NCBI RefSeq assembly: GCF_002118315.1 | Contig: NZ_MTSZ01000001.1 | Coordinates: forward strand, 868,001 to 932,000 | Reading direction: 5' to 3' | Length of the DNA stretch: 64,000 nucleotides | Origin: Kiloniella majae | GTDB taxonomy: Bacteria > Pseudomonadota > Alphaproteobacteria > Kiloniellales > Kiloniellaceae | In this document: in pieces, positions 26,937 through 36,131 of the stretch | Layout: each line of letters starts with the position of its first letter | Position numbering within the stretch: the first letter of the stretch is position 1 | The notes under the pieces: generated by a model | Told to the model about the DNA's origin: nothing | Database searches by the model: none | Seen by the model: the letters and a program-made list of their open reading frames with translations, nothing else | Position numbers and translations under genes: made by a program

Positions 26937-27245
26937 ATGCTAAAACAAACCGGTCATAGCTTGAGCACATGTCATACTGTGGGCACCAACGGCGCTTGCG
27001 GGACTTCTTTTTCTCAGGATCACACGATCTTCACATCCGCTCCAAAGGAAGCGACAACCTTATTAAATCGTCTGCTTGCCCGAACTCGTAACTGGTTTGC
27101 AACGGCTTTTGAAGTTCGGAAAGAGCGACGCGTTTTGGCAGACCTGACATCCGAGCAACGAGAAGATGTCGGCTTGAGTAAAGAACAGGTTCGTCAGGAA
27201 AGTAAGCGTGCTTATTGGGACCTACCAACGGATCGTGTGGAATAA
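26937..27245 (+). CDS. DUF1127 small basic protein
   Basis: A 102-residue protein ending in a DUF1127 domain (VLADLTSEQREDVGLSKEQV then RQESKRAYWDLP). DUF1127 proteins are small Arg-rich proteins common in Alphaproteobacteria; some act in RNA turnover and in phosphate or nitrogen-linked metabolism. The N-terminal 50 residues are a less conserved extension with two Cys. The ATG at 26937 is chosen because GGAGG sits 6 nt upstream; the ATG at 26925 would include that ribosome site in the coding sequence. Divergent from the LysR gene, which is its likely regulator. Confidence 0.85.
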   Translation: MLKQTGHSLSTCHTVGTNGACGTSFSQDHTIFTSAPKEATTLLNRLLARTRNWFATAFEVRKERRVLADLTSEQREDVGLSKEQVRQESKRAYWDLPTDRVE

Positions 27246-27355
27246 ACGCCTGACCATCAACGCACGATAAAAAAATTAGATCGCAATGCTTTCTTTGCGC
27301 TTAATGTCAGAGAGAGCAGAGTGATCTAATAGGAACAAGCGTTAAGTTTAACGGC

Positions 27356-27387
27356 AATACCTTGCCTTACCTTGCTTCACCTTGTTT
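27356..27387. repeat. Three imperfect copies of ACCTTG
   Basis: ACCTTGCCTT, ACCTTGCTTC and ACCTTGTTTC follow one another in the gap downstream of DUF1127. Short, and of unknown meaning. Confidence 0.4.
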
Positions 27388-27425
27388 CTGGGCTAAACAA
27401 ACCTGCTGTTTGATTATGCTAGAAC

Positions 27426-27460
27426 AAACCCCGATAGGATTAGTCCTATCGGGGTTTTAT
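27426..27460. terminator. Bidirectional terminator between DUF1127 and prfB
   Basis: A perfect 14-bp stem (27426-27439 with 27444-27457) closes a 4-nt loop, with T- and A-runs at the stem ends. It can terminate the plus-strand DUF1127 and the minus-strand mrcA-prfB transcripts. Confidence 0.88.
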
Positions 27461-27526
27461 TAATCGTTATGTACAGGATCAAAGTATCAACTTTCATCCC
27501 TGTATTTTAATCATCAAAGAATTTGA

Positions 27527-28664
27527 TTACAGAAGCTCTTCGTGATCCTCGTCTTCGGTCGTGCCGCCTTTGAGTTTGGACGCCAGTGATGCTTCGAGGA
27601 ACATATCAATATCGCCGTTTAGCACAGCGCCAGAATTACTGGTTTCCGCCCCGGTTCGAAGGTCTTTCACCATCTGATACGGTTGCAGAACATAAGATCT
27701 GATCTGTCGTCCCCAACCAATTTCGGTTTTGGAATCCGCTTCGGCCTGTGCAACTTCTTCACGCTTTTGCATTTCATGTTCGAACAACCGGGATTTCAAC
27801 ATGTTCATCGCGGTCGCGCGGTTCTTGTGCTGAGAACGGTCATTCTGACACTGCACCACGATACCCGTTGGTTCGTGGACGATACGGATCGCTGAATCAG
27901 TGGTGTTCACGTGCTGCCCACCCGCACCGGAAGCACGAAAGGTATCAACGCGAATATCCTTGTCCAGAATTTCGATATCAAAGCTGTCATCAATAACAGG
28001 ATAAACCCACGCAGAGCTAAAGGACGTATGGCGACGGGCCTGTGAATCATAAGGTGAAATACGCACAAGACGGTGCACACCAGCTTCGGTTTTTAGCCAG
28101 CCATAGGCGTTGTGCCCTTTGATCATAACTGTGGCGGACTTCAAGCCAGCTTCTTCACCGCTGCTTTCTTCCAACCATTCAACCTTATAGCCATGCTGTT
28201 CAGACCAGCGCGTGTACATGCGCAACAGCATTTCAGCCCAGTCCTGCGCCTCGGTACCGCCAGCACCCGCATTGACCTGTAAATAACAGTCATTGGCATC
28301 GGCTTCACCAGACAACAGGCTTTCCAGCTGCTTTTTATCTGCCAGTTCTTTCAGGGCAAAAATCTGGCTTTCGCCCTCATCAACTGAATCCTGATCGCCC
28401 TCGTCTTCACCCATCTCAATCAACAAGCTGGCTTCTTCCACCTCGCTTTCGATCTTGCGAACAGCCGCAATCGACTGCTCCAGATGCGTCCGCTCTTTCA
28501 TCAGCGCTTGGGCAAGCTGTTGATCATTCCAGAGCTCAGGGTCTTCGGCACGAACGTTAAGTTCGTCTAATCGTCTAAGTGCGGCATCCCAGTCAAAGAT
28601 GCCTCCTCAGCAGGATCAGCGACTGTTCAATATCGCTAATCGCCGCTTCGATCTCGGCGCGCAT
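27527..28664 (-). CDS. prfB: Peptide chain release factor 2, expressed by programmed +1 frameshift
   Basis: RF2 releases the finished chain at UGA and UAA codons. The gene is in two frames. The ATG at 28664 (AGGAGG upstream) opens 23 codons ending at an in-frame TGA (28595-28593). The site reads AGGAGG, three bases, then CTT TGA C, the autoregulatory frameshift signal. Shifting +1 gives [13 protein letters not shown] and continues to 27527, for about 378 residues in total. The catalytic loop is SGAGGQHVN; the stop-codon reading tripeptide is SPY ([15 protein letters not shown]) where E. coli has SPF. It lies about 70 bp downstream of mrcA, probably in one operon. An annotation starting at the internal ATG at 28501 would miss the first 54 residues. 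Confidence 0.96.
28593..28609 (-). promoter_or_regulatory. prfB programmed frameshift site
   Basis: On the minus strand, AGGAGG (acting as an internal Shine-Dalgarno) is followed after CAT by CTT TGA C. Slow UGA termination, when RF2 is scarce, lets the CUU tRNA slip to UUU, restoring the RF2 frame. Sequence, spacing and the resumed protein all agree. Confidence 0.95.
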
Positions 28665-28734
28665 ATTTATACGGCCTCCTCGTCAGCTAGATTTAAAATA
28701 AGTAATTCGGTTTCTTCTACCTGTTTCGGATGGG

Positions 28735-31173
28735 TTAATACAACCCCTCGGTTGTCAATCCATCGGTTACAGATAAAAGCGGATTGTCATTCTCTTCCCC
28801 GGCACCGGAAAAATTCGGTGATGGAACATTTTCCGGCTTGAAGGCCTCCACAATGACATTGCTGTCATTCACCCCAGCCAAACGGCCAGTTTCAGCATTG
28901 ATTCTGACCAGCCTGATACCAGCAGGAACCCGGAAAGGTGTTGCTGGTGCACCCTTAAGGGCTTCTTCCATAAAGGACTTGAAGATCGGGGCAGCAGCAC
29001 TTGCGCCCTGTTCTTTGGCTCCCAGTGTTTTGGGATTATCAAAGCCAACATAGGCGCCAACAGCCAGGTCCGGAGAGAAGCCAAGGAACCATGCATCAAA
29101 GCTTTTATTGGTTGTCCCCGTTTTCCCGCCAAGTGGCTTGCCGATAGATTTAATCCTGCGTCCAGTACCCCGCTGCACGACACCTTCGAGCATCGATACC
29201 ATCTGATAGGCTGACGCGGGGTCAACAATCTGTTCGCGGGTATCTGGCAAGGTCGGTACGGACTGATTATTCCATTCACTATCACTCACACACGGTAAGC
29301 AGTTACGAGAATCATGCCTGAACACAGTTCGTCCACGCCGATCCTGAATACGGTCAATAAGCGACGGTTCAATGCGCTTGCCGCCATTTACCAGCATGGC
29401 ATAGGCCGTTGTCATCTGTAGTAAGGATGTCTCCCCCGCCCCCAGCGACATCGACAACACGGGCTTCATGTTGTTATCAATACCAAAGCGTTTTACATAC
29501 TCGACGACTTTATCCATACCCACATTCTGGGCAAGACGAACCGTCATCAGATTTCGGGACTTTTCCAAGCCAACCCGCATACGTGTCGGTCCATAGAATT
29601 TCTTCGTATAGTTTCCCGGTTTCCACTTACCAAGGCCCGCCCCTTGATCCAAGGCAAAGGGCGCATCCTGAATAAGTGTTGCAGGCGTATAGCCATTATC
29701 AAGACCGCTCAAATAAATGAAGGGTTTGATCGCGGAACCCGGCTGTCTAATCGCCTGTGTCGCACGGTTGAATGAACTGCGAGAGAAAGAGAACCCGCCG
29801 GACATGGCCAATACGCGGCCCGTATGGGGATCAATCGCAATAAGTCCGCCATTTACATCGGGTATCTGCCGCAAAGCAAAGGTATTTTCGGGGTAATCAT
29901 TTCCCTTTGGCGTCTTTGTGACACCTTCGACAAGGACAACATCCCCCAGTGACAAAACATGACCCGGTGTACTTGGAACACCGCCAAAGCGCTGATTTTT
30001 GAGCCACTTACGCGCCCATTTCATTTCGCTCATCGGGATAGTGCCGCGTGTCCCGTCCGCGAGGCCGATAGAGACCGATTTCTTGCCCACTTCTAAAACA
30101 GCCGCCAGCTTCCATGGATCAGCCCCTTTGGGTGTGGGAATAGCCTCCAGCTGCTTTTTCCATCCGTCGGGTGAGTCCGGATCATAGGTGGTAACAGGAC
30201 CACGCCATCCATGGCGACGATCATATGCGATCAAGCCATCGCGCAAGCTTTTCTGCGCAATTTTCTGTAACCGCGGCTGCAAGGTCGTACGAACAGACAA
30301 TCCGCCTTCGTAAAGCCCGTCTTCCCCATAAAGGTCAATCAGCTCACGGCGCACTTCTTCTGAGAAATACGGGGCATCAACGACTTCGGTCTGGTCTCTC
30401 TTGATGACTTCCAAAGGTGATTGCCAGGCAGTTTCAGCTTCTGCTTCGGTAATTTTCCCGTTTTCAAGCATACGCCCGATAACCCAGTTACGACGAGCCA
30501 GTGCCGAAGCATGACGCCGAACGGGATGATAGTTGGACGGTGCTTTTGGCAAGGCAGCCAGATAAGCCGCTTCGGCAATTGTTAACTCATCAAGCGACTT
30601 GTTAAAGTAGTTCAATGACGCCGCAGCAACACCGTAGGATCGATAGCCCAGAAAGATTTCATTGAGATACAGATCCAGAATACGTTCTTTTTCAAAGGCG
30701 TTTTCAATACGGAACGTCAAAATGGCTTCTTTGATCTTACGCTCGTATGACACCTCGTTGGTCAGCAAAAAGTTTTTTGCGACCTGCTGGGTAATCGTAG
30801 ATGCCCCGATCAAGCGTTTGCCTGATCCAATGTTTTTTATATTGGTCATCATCGCACGGGCAAGCGAGAGATAATTCAATCCGCCGTGGGTATAGAAATC
30901 TTTGTCTTCAGCAGAAAGGAATGCATCTTTTACACGGGTAGGGATCGCCGTAATTGGCACATAGATACGCTTTTCCTTGGCGTATTCTTCCATCAAACGT
31001 CCGTCGCCCGCATGCACACGAGTTACAGTCGGCGGATCGTAATCCTTAAGGTCAGTATGTTCCGGCAGGCCTTTGCCATATTCATAGAAAGCATAGAGAA
31101 CCACGCCCCCGCCAGCAATTGCCATCACAATTCCCAGACCAAACAAATAGCCCAATATCTTAAGAAACTTCAC
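28735..31173 (-). CDS. mrcA: Penicillin-binding protein 1A (class A, bifunctional)
   Basis: Polymerises and cross-links peptidoglycan at the inner membrane. It has 812 residues. A membrane anchor lies at about 7-30. The transglycosylase domain has the catalytic Glu89 in SAEDKDFYTHGG and STITQQVAKNF. The transpeptidase domain has the nucleophile in RQPGSAIKPFIYLSG, then KSRNLMTVRLAQ, and KTGTTN near residue 695. An OB-like insertion separates the two, as in PBP1A. The start is GTG at 31173, with AAGG almost touching it. It lies downstream of the amidase and upstream of prfB on the same strand. Confidence 0.95.
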   Translation of the reverse strand: MKFLKILGYLFGLGIVMAIAGGGVVLYAFYEYGKGLPEHTDLKDYDPPTVTRVHAGDGRLMEEYAKEKRIYVPITAIPTRVKDAFLSAEDKDFYTHGGLNYLSLARAMMTNIKNIGSGKRLIGASTITQQVAKNFLLTNEVSYERKIKEAILTFRIENAFEKERILDLYLNEIFLGYRSYGVAAASLNYFNKSLDELTIAEAAYLAALPKAPSNYHPVRRHASALARRNWVIGRMLENGKITEAEAETAWQSPLEVIKRDQTEVVDAPYFSEEVRRELIDLYGEDGLYEGGLSVRTTLQPRLQKIAQKSLRDGLIAYDRRHGWRGPVTTYDPDSPDGWKKQLEAIPTPKGADPWKLAAVLEVGKKSVSIGLADGTRGTIPMSEMKWARKWLKNQRFGGVPSTPGHVLSLGDVVLVEGVTKTPKGNDYPENTFALRQIPDVNGGLIAIDPHTGRVLAMSGGFSFSRSSFNRATQAIRQPGSAIKPFIYLSGLDNGYTPATLIQDAPFALDQGAGLGKWKPGNYTKKFYGPTRMRVGLEKSRNLMTVRLAQNVGMDKVVEYVKRFGIDNNMKPVLSMSLGAGETSLLQMTTAYAMLVNGGKRIEPSLIDRIQDRRGRTVFRHDSRNCLPCVSDSEWNNQSVPTLPDTREQIVDPASAYQMVSMLEGVVQRGTGRRIKSIGKPLGGKTGTTNKSFDAWFLGFSPDLAVGAYVGFDNPKTLGAKEQGASAAAPIFKSFMEEALKGAPATPFRVPAGIRLVRINAETGRLAGVNDSNVIVEAFKPENVPSPNFSGAGEENDNPLLSVTDGLTTEGLY

Positions 31174-31350
31174 GCCTTAAATCCTAACCAGCATCAATGC
31201 TATAATCGACAAATCTGCCTCAAAACTATGACAATCATATGGCAAAGTCGACACTCCGCCTGCTTTGCTCAACACCCTCATCATGCGACAGGCAACAGGT
31301 TTGAGAAAAATTGTTTCCCGTTATTATACCAGAAAGTCGTAAGAAACCAG

Positions 31351-32595
31351 TTATTGCGCGTTATAACTTTCCAGCTTCCCGAAATATTGATCGATAGCAC
31401 GGCTTATGGCTGTCACAAGTTTCTCTCTGTGTTTATCGCTTCTGAGCAACCGTTCTTCCTGGCGGTTCGACATATAGCCCAACTCGACCAAAACAGAGGG
31501 GATCACCGGCGATTTCAACACGGCAAACCCGGCCGAACGATGCGGACGCCCCAACAGTTTTGCCTCACGTTTCATTTCTGTAACCAGCACATTTGCAAAC
31601 TGCTTGCCCTGATTATTAGTTTCGCGCTGCGCAAGGTCGATCAGAATTTTACTGACATCTGCTGACTGTTCGCTCAAATCAAACCCGATAATAATATCGG
31701 CCTTGTTCTCCTTTGCAGCCAGTGCTTCGGCCTCTTTATCCGATCCGTTTTCGGACAGGCTATAGACTGAAAAGCCCCGAACCCTGCTGGACGGATGTTT
31801 GTTGGCATGGAGAGAAATAAACAGATCACCATCGGCTTTTTGGGCGATACCAACCCTTTGTCGAAGCGCCAGTGAAGTATCAGAGTTACGCGTCATCACC
31901 ACTTTATAGCGCCCGGAACGTTCCAATACGGCCTTTAAGCTCTTTGCATAGCTAAGTGCCAGTTTCTTTTCCTGTATACCGGATACGCCAATTGCCCCGG
32001 GATCCACACCGCCATGTCCGGGATCAACCACAATGACCTTCTTACTTTTTTTCTTTGCTGTCTTCGGCGCTATTAAAGCAGGGGCAATAGGTGTGACAGC
32101 AACCTGCGTCTTTTCTTTCAAAGGTTTCGCCGACGTAAGTTGACGTTTTTGTTCCCCTGATGACTTATACCTTGTCGCAGAGATCCTTTTGATATCAACA
32201 ACCAGACGATGCTTGTGACCTTCTTTCGGTGGCAGCAAAAAAGCCGATGTAATTGAAACGGGATATCGTGCATCCAGAACCACACGGCTAATGTTTGGTT
32301 CAAACAGCCCGAAACGAAGCGCCTGAACGGCCCCTGTTGCCCTTGGAACCTTGTTCTTAGGCACCTTCCAATTCAGTTTAGGCAGGTCGATAACGATGCG
32401 ATAAGGATCGGGAAGCGTGAAGATTCGATAGGCCGGTTCTTCGGATAATTCCATGACAAAACGGGTTTTATCCGGGTGCTTTCCGATTCGAATAGCATCC
32501 AGATCAGAACTCTGTGCGCTCACTGTTCCTAAAAGAGCAACCAAGGTCAGGAAAAGTCCAACCAATCTGGTACAGCTAAAAAACCTAACGTTCAT
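31351..32595 (-). CDS. N-acetylmuramoyl-L-alanine amidase with AMIN domain (AmiC-type)
   Basis: A periplasmic zinc amidase that cuts the peptide from MurNAc during cell separation. It has 414 residues. A signal peptide covers about 1-27 (ending TVSAQ). The AMIN domain is at about 30-130 (KTRFVMELSEEPAYRIFTLP). A basic linker follows. The Amidase_3 domain begins at VIVVDPGHGGVDPGAIG, where the His is a zinc ligand; later come LFISLHANKHPSSRVRGFSV and VLVELGYMSNRQEE, which carries the catalytic Glu. The ATG is at 32595. The next gene, mrcA, is 177 bp downstream in the same direction, so the wall hydrolase and synthase genes are clustered. Confidence 0.94.
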   Translation of the reverse strand: MNVRFFSCTRLVGLFLTLVALLGTVSAQSSDLDAIRIGKHPDKTRFVMELSEEPAYRIFTLPDPYRIVIDLPKLNWKVPKNKVPRATGAVQALRFGLFEPNISRVVLDARYPVSITSAFLLPPKEGHKHRLVVDIKRISATRYKSSGEQKRQLTSAKPLKEKTQVAVTPIAPALIAPKTAKKKSKKVIVVDPGHGGVDPGAIGVSGIQEKKLALSYAKSLKAVLERSGRYKVVMTRNSDTSLALRQRVGIAQKADGDLFISLHANKHPSSRVRGFSVYSLSENGSDKEAEALAAKENKADIIIGFDLSEQSADVSKILIDLAQRETNNQGKQFANVLVTEMKREAKLLGRPHRSAGFAVLKSPVIPSVLVELGYMSNRQEERLLRSDKHREKLVTAISRAIDQYFGKLESYNAQ

Positions 32596-33150
32596 GCGCT
32601 CTTTATCTCAAATATCACTGTTTAATACCAAGCTATTTTCGGTTTAATCTAAGTACGTTACTCAAAAAACATACTCATGAAACAACCCTATTATCACGTA
32701 TTTTTAAAATGAATCCAAAAAAGTGAAATTACCTTCTAGCACAGAGGGAACGCTCCTGTTAGTCTACAGGCAGAAAATTCTACGCTGATAGTGGAGTAAT
32801 AATCCAACTTACAGCGTGTACTGATGCCTCAGGAGGCTCTGTTAGCCAGAAACTACAGATTTCGGTCTTTATAAAAGACGCCCTGAGAAGCAAGTACAAC
32901 AAGCCAAACTGATGGGGCAAGGTTTCACAAAAACAACTACCCCCTCAACACTTTTTAACTTAAATGAATCGTCTCTAATTTTAGAACGATTCCCAAGCGA
33001 GAGCGTTCCCGTTCAAAACTACGGTTACGCAGGATAAAGAAACGGTAATGAACGCTCTTGATCATATAAATTCATCGACACTGATGTTCCGTGCGCCGCC
33101 TTTGTTATGGCTTACCAAAGGCGCAGGCCGCACGCTGGAGTTACTCACGT
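32596..33150 (+). other. Long leader/intergenic region upstream of rne
   Basis: No credible gene lies in these 555 bases. It must hold the divergent promoters for the amidase and rne. The rne side has three hairpins: 32966-32972 with 32986-32992 (7 bp); 33000-33007 with 33051-33058 (8 bp, with further pairing of CCGTT at 33009 and AACGG at 33041 inside); and 33097-33104 with 33116-33123 (8 bp) close to the start. RNase E controls its own mRNA through a structured leader in E. coli; the same is a reasonable guess here. Confidence 0.5.
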
Positions 33151-36054
33151 ATGGCAAAACGTATGCTAATCGATGCCACCCACCCGGAAGAAGTCCGGGT
33201 TGTGGTGCACAACGAAAACAAACTTGAAGATTTCGATTTTGAAACCCAATCCAAGAAACAACTAAAAGGAAATATCTACCTCGCTCGTGTAACCCGTGTT
33301 GAACCTTCTCTACAAGCCGCATTCGTAGAATACGGCGGGAACAGACATGGTTTCCTTCCTTTCAGCGAAATCCACCCGGACTACTATCGTGTTCCGGTTG
33401 CTGACCGCGATAGTATTATGGAAGAAGAAGCCGTTGTTGAACCTCAGGAAGAGGAAGAAAATAACGCGCCACAAGCAGAGGAAGATACTGTAGATGTTTC
33501 TTCAGATTCCCTCGAAAGCGTAGAGAAGCAGCAAGACGATACCATTGAAGAAATCGCCGGGGAAACCTCTGTCGATAGCATCAATGAAGACGAGTCAGAC
33601 TTTGAAACCAAAACAAAGTCGCGCGTAAACCTCATGAAGCGCTACAAAATTCAAGAGGTGATCAAACGTCGTCAGGTTATTCTTGTTCAGGTGGCAAAGG
33701 AAGAGCGCGGCAACAAAGGTGCTGCCTTAACGACATATCTGTCTCTTGCCGGTCGCTATTCCGTTCTGATGCCCAACACCAACAAAGGTGGCGGGATTAG
33801 TCGCAAAATCAGCAACCCGAATGACCGTAAGCGCCTCAAAGATATTCTTTCCGAACTGAAAATTCCCGAAGGGATCGCCGTGATCGTTCGTACTGCTGGT
33901 AGCCAGCGTACGAAAATGGAGATCAAGCGCGATTACGAATACCTTATTCGCCTTTGGAATGAAATTCGTGAAAATACGCTAAAATCAGAAGCACCTAATC
34001 TGATTTATGAAGAAGCGAACCTTATCAAACGGGCAATGCGTGATCTCTATACCAGTGATATGGAAGAGATCCTGGTTGAAGGTGAACGCGGGTACAAAAT
34101 GGCTAAAAGCTGTATGCGTTCCTTGATGCCAAGCCATGCCAAGAAGGTTAAGCACTACAAAGGCATGCAAGTTCCATTGTATCATCGTTTCCAGGTAGAA
34201 ACACAGATCGATGCAATGCACAACCCGATTGTCCAGCTTAAATCTGGCGGATACCTGGTCATCAACCCAACAGAAGCGTTGGTGGCCGTGGATGTGAACT
34301 CTGGCCGTGCGACCAAAGAACGTCATATTGAAGAGACCGCCTTCAAAACCAATCAGGAAGCCGCCGATGAAGTTGCGCGTCAAGTACGCCTGCGCGATTT
34401 GGCCGGACTGCTGGTTATTGATTTCATCGATATGGATGATCCCAAACATAACCGGGAAGTTGAACGCCGTCTGAAAGACGCGATGCAAGCGGACAGAGCT
34501 CGCATCCAACTGGGACGGATCAGTCCCTTTGGACTACTGGAAATGTCTCGCCAGCGTTTACGTCCTAGTATTGTCGAAAACTCAACGCTGACCTGCCCGC
34601 ACTGTGACGGCATTGGAACGGTAAGAACAACAGAGTCTGCCGCGCTTCACGCTCTACGTGCCTTGGAAGAAGACGGTATTCGTAAAGGAAGCGGCAAAAT
34701 TGCCCTCTTCGTTCCAACCGAAGTTGCCCTTTACATCCTGAACCAGAAACGTTCACGTCTCATAGAAATCGAACAGCGCTACAATTTTGCTGTTGATATC
34801 AATGCTGATGACAGCATCGTCATTCCTAACTTCCGTCTGGATAGGCTTGTTGCAAATAACGATGGCCCTGTCGAAGAAATCATGCCGCTTGAATCTGTGA
34901 AATCCACACAGGTGAAATCAACGCGAAATCTTAATGAAGAACGATCTGAGCGGACTGACCGTAACGATAGACAGGATGGTGACCTCAAGCGTCGCCGTCG
35001 CCGTCGCCGTCGGAAAGATCGTTCAGAGTTTCCTGATGCGGATAACGAGGAAAATGTAACCTCATCCCTTGATGAAGAGCAATCCAACGATAATGATCAG
35101 GAAGCTTCTCGTTCTGAGGACGGGTTTGATGAGGATGGCCGTCCCCGCAAGCGTCGTCGTCGCGGCAAACGCGGTGGCAGAAGAAGAACCAGACGCCCAG
35201 AGGGTGAAGAAGAGCAGCTAGACGGATCAGAAACTCAAACCGCATCTGAAGCGGACAGTAACGAAGCGTCTGAACAGAAAGCAGAAGTGACATCAGAAGT
35301 GCCGCAAGAAGCTTCGACGTCCACTGATGACAAGACTACTGAGGAAGAGAAGCCGAAACGTCGCCGTGGCCCTCGCCGCAGAAAGTCAGCTTCACCGGAA
35401 ACATCCGCAGACGAAACACCTGCTCAGGAGACTGCAACAGCAGAAACCTTAGCCTCTGTGGAACCAGCGGCATCTGCTGCAGCAGTCTCGGATACAGATA
35501 GCACCAGCGAAAGCACCTCTTCAACAGAAGCCCAAGCTGCTGATGAAGAAGAAAAGCCGAAGAAGCCTCGTCGTGCACCGCGTAAACGGGCAACAACGAC
35601 ACGGCGTCCACGTAAAAAGGCTGGGGATGAAACCCTAGAAACGGCTGCGACTTCAACAACAGGCGATGCCTCTGAAGATACAGTAGAACAAAAAGCCGCA
35701 GAAGCATCCACGCCTGAATCTGAAACGTCATCCGATAGTGCACCTGCTAAGGCCAAGCCAAGAACCCGTACTCGGGCGAAAGCTACAACCAAAACAGGCC
35801 GTCCAGTCGGAAGACCCAGAAAAACGGCTGCATCTGCTGCTGAAAAGGCTTCAAAATCTTCTACCGAAGTGAAGAATATTCCAATTGAAACACCTGTTAC
35901 CAAGACAGAAAGCAAACCAGAACCAAAACCCGTTGCTGCTGTCGCTGAAAGTGCACCAGCTCGAACAGAAGCGCCGAAACTGGCACAGCCTTCCGGGGCA
36001 CAGTCTTCTGGACCTAAGAAAAAAGGTTGGTGGAGCCGAATAACCGGTAACTAA
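33151..36054 (+). CDS. rne: Ribonuclease E
   Basis: The main endoribonuclease of mRNA decay and rRNA/tRNA processing, and the scaffold of the degradosome. It has 967 residues. It starts MAKRMLIDATHPEEVRVVV (ATG 33151, CTGGAG upstream). The S1 domain (about 36-200) is split by an acidic insertion (about 91-157), a common feature in Alphaproteobacteria. The DNase I-like core has the Mg2+-binding aspartates in VAVDVNSGRATKERHIEETAF-type and LVIDFIDMDDPKHN segments. The zinc link is TCPHCDG. From about residue 600 the tail is disordered, alternating Arg-rich blocks (one with eight consecutive Arg) with Glu/Ser/Thr/Ala-rich stretches, and it ends KKKGWWSRITGN. Frames upstream of 33151 (GTG at 33091) lack the family start. 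Confidence 0.96.
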   Translation: MAKRMLIDATHPEEVRVVVHNENKLEDFDFETQSKKQLKGNIYLARVTRVEPSLQAAFVEYGGNRHGFLPFSEIHPDYYRVPVADRDSIMEEEAVVEPQEEEENNAPQAEEDTVDVSSDSLESVEKQQDDTIEEIAGETSVDSINEDESDFETKTKSRVNLMKRYKIQEVIKRRQVILVQVAKEERGNKGAALTTYLSLAGRYSVLMPNTNKGGGISRKISNPNDRKRLKDILSELKIPEGIAVIVRTAGSQRTKMEIKRDYEYLIRLWNEIRENTLKSEAPNLIYEEANLIKRAMRDLYTSDMEEILVEGERGYKMAKSCMRSLMPSHAKKVKHYKGMQVPLYHRFQVETQIDAMHNPIVQLKSGGYLVINPTEALVAVDVNSGRATKERHIEETAFKTNQEAADEVARQVRLRDLAGLLVIDFIDMDDPKHNREVERRLKDAMQADRARIQLGRISPFGLLEMSRQRLRPSIVENSTLTCPHCDGIGTVRTTESAALHALRALEEDGIRKGSGKIALFVPTEVALYILNQKRSRLIEIEQRYNFAVDINADDSIVIPNFRLDRLVANNDGPVEEIMPLESVKSTQVKSTRNLNEERSERTDRNDRQDGDLKRRRRRRRRKDRSEFPDADNEENVTSSLDEEQSNDNDQEASRSEDGFDEDGRPRKRRRRGKRGGRRRTRRPEGEEEQLDGSETQTASEADSNEASEQKAEVTSEVPQEASTSTDDKTTEEEKPKRRRGPRRRKSASPETSADETPAQETATAETLASVEPAASAAAVSDTDSTSESTSSTEAQAADEEEKPKKPRRAPRKRATTTRRPRKKAGDETLETAATSTTGDASEDTVEQKAAEASTPESETSSDSAPAKAKPRTRTRAKATTKTGRPVGRPRKTAASAAEKASKSSTEVKNIPIETPVTKTESKPEPKPVAAVAESAPARTEAPKLAQPSGAQSSGPKKKGWWSRITGN

Positions 36055-36072
36055 TCATCTTTAAGACACCAA

Positions 36073-36106
36073 AAAAGCCCCGGACGTCATCGCCCGGGGC
36101 TTTTCT
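36073..36106. terminator. Bidirectional terminator between rne and the aminotransferase
   Basis: A perfect 11-bp GC-rich stem (36073-36083 with 36094-36104) closes a 10-nt loop, with A-run and T-run ends. It serves both convergent genes. Confidence 0.88.
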
Positions 36107-36131
36107 GTTGGTTTAACCTAACGTTATGCGT

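Noticed and set aside
33091-33150. Longer RNase E starting at GTG 33091
   Set aside because: The extra residues do not fit the family, and the segment forms a leader hairpin; ATG 33151 has a ribosome site and the family opening.
35424-35915. Long minus-strand frame inside rne
   Set aside because: Shadow of the repetitive Ala/Glu/Thr tail of RNase E.
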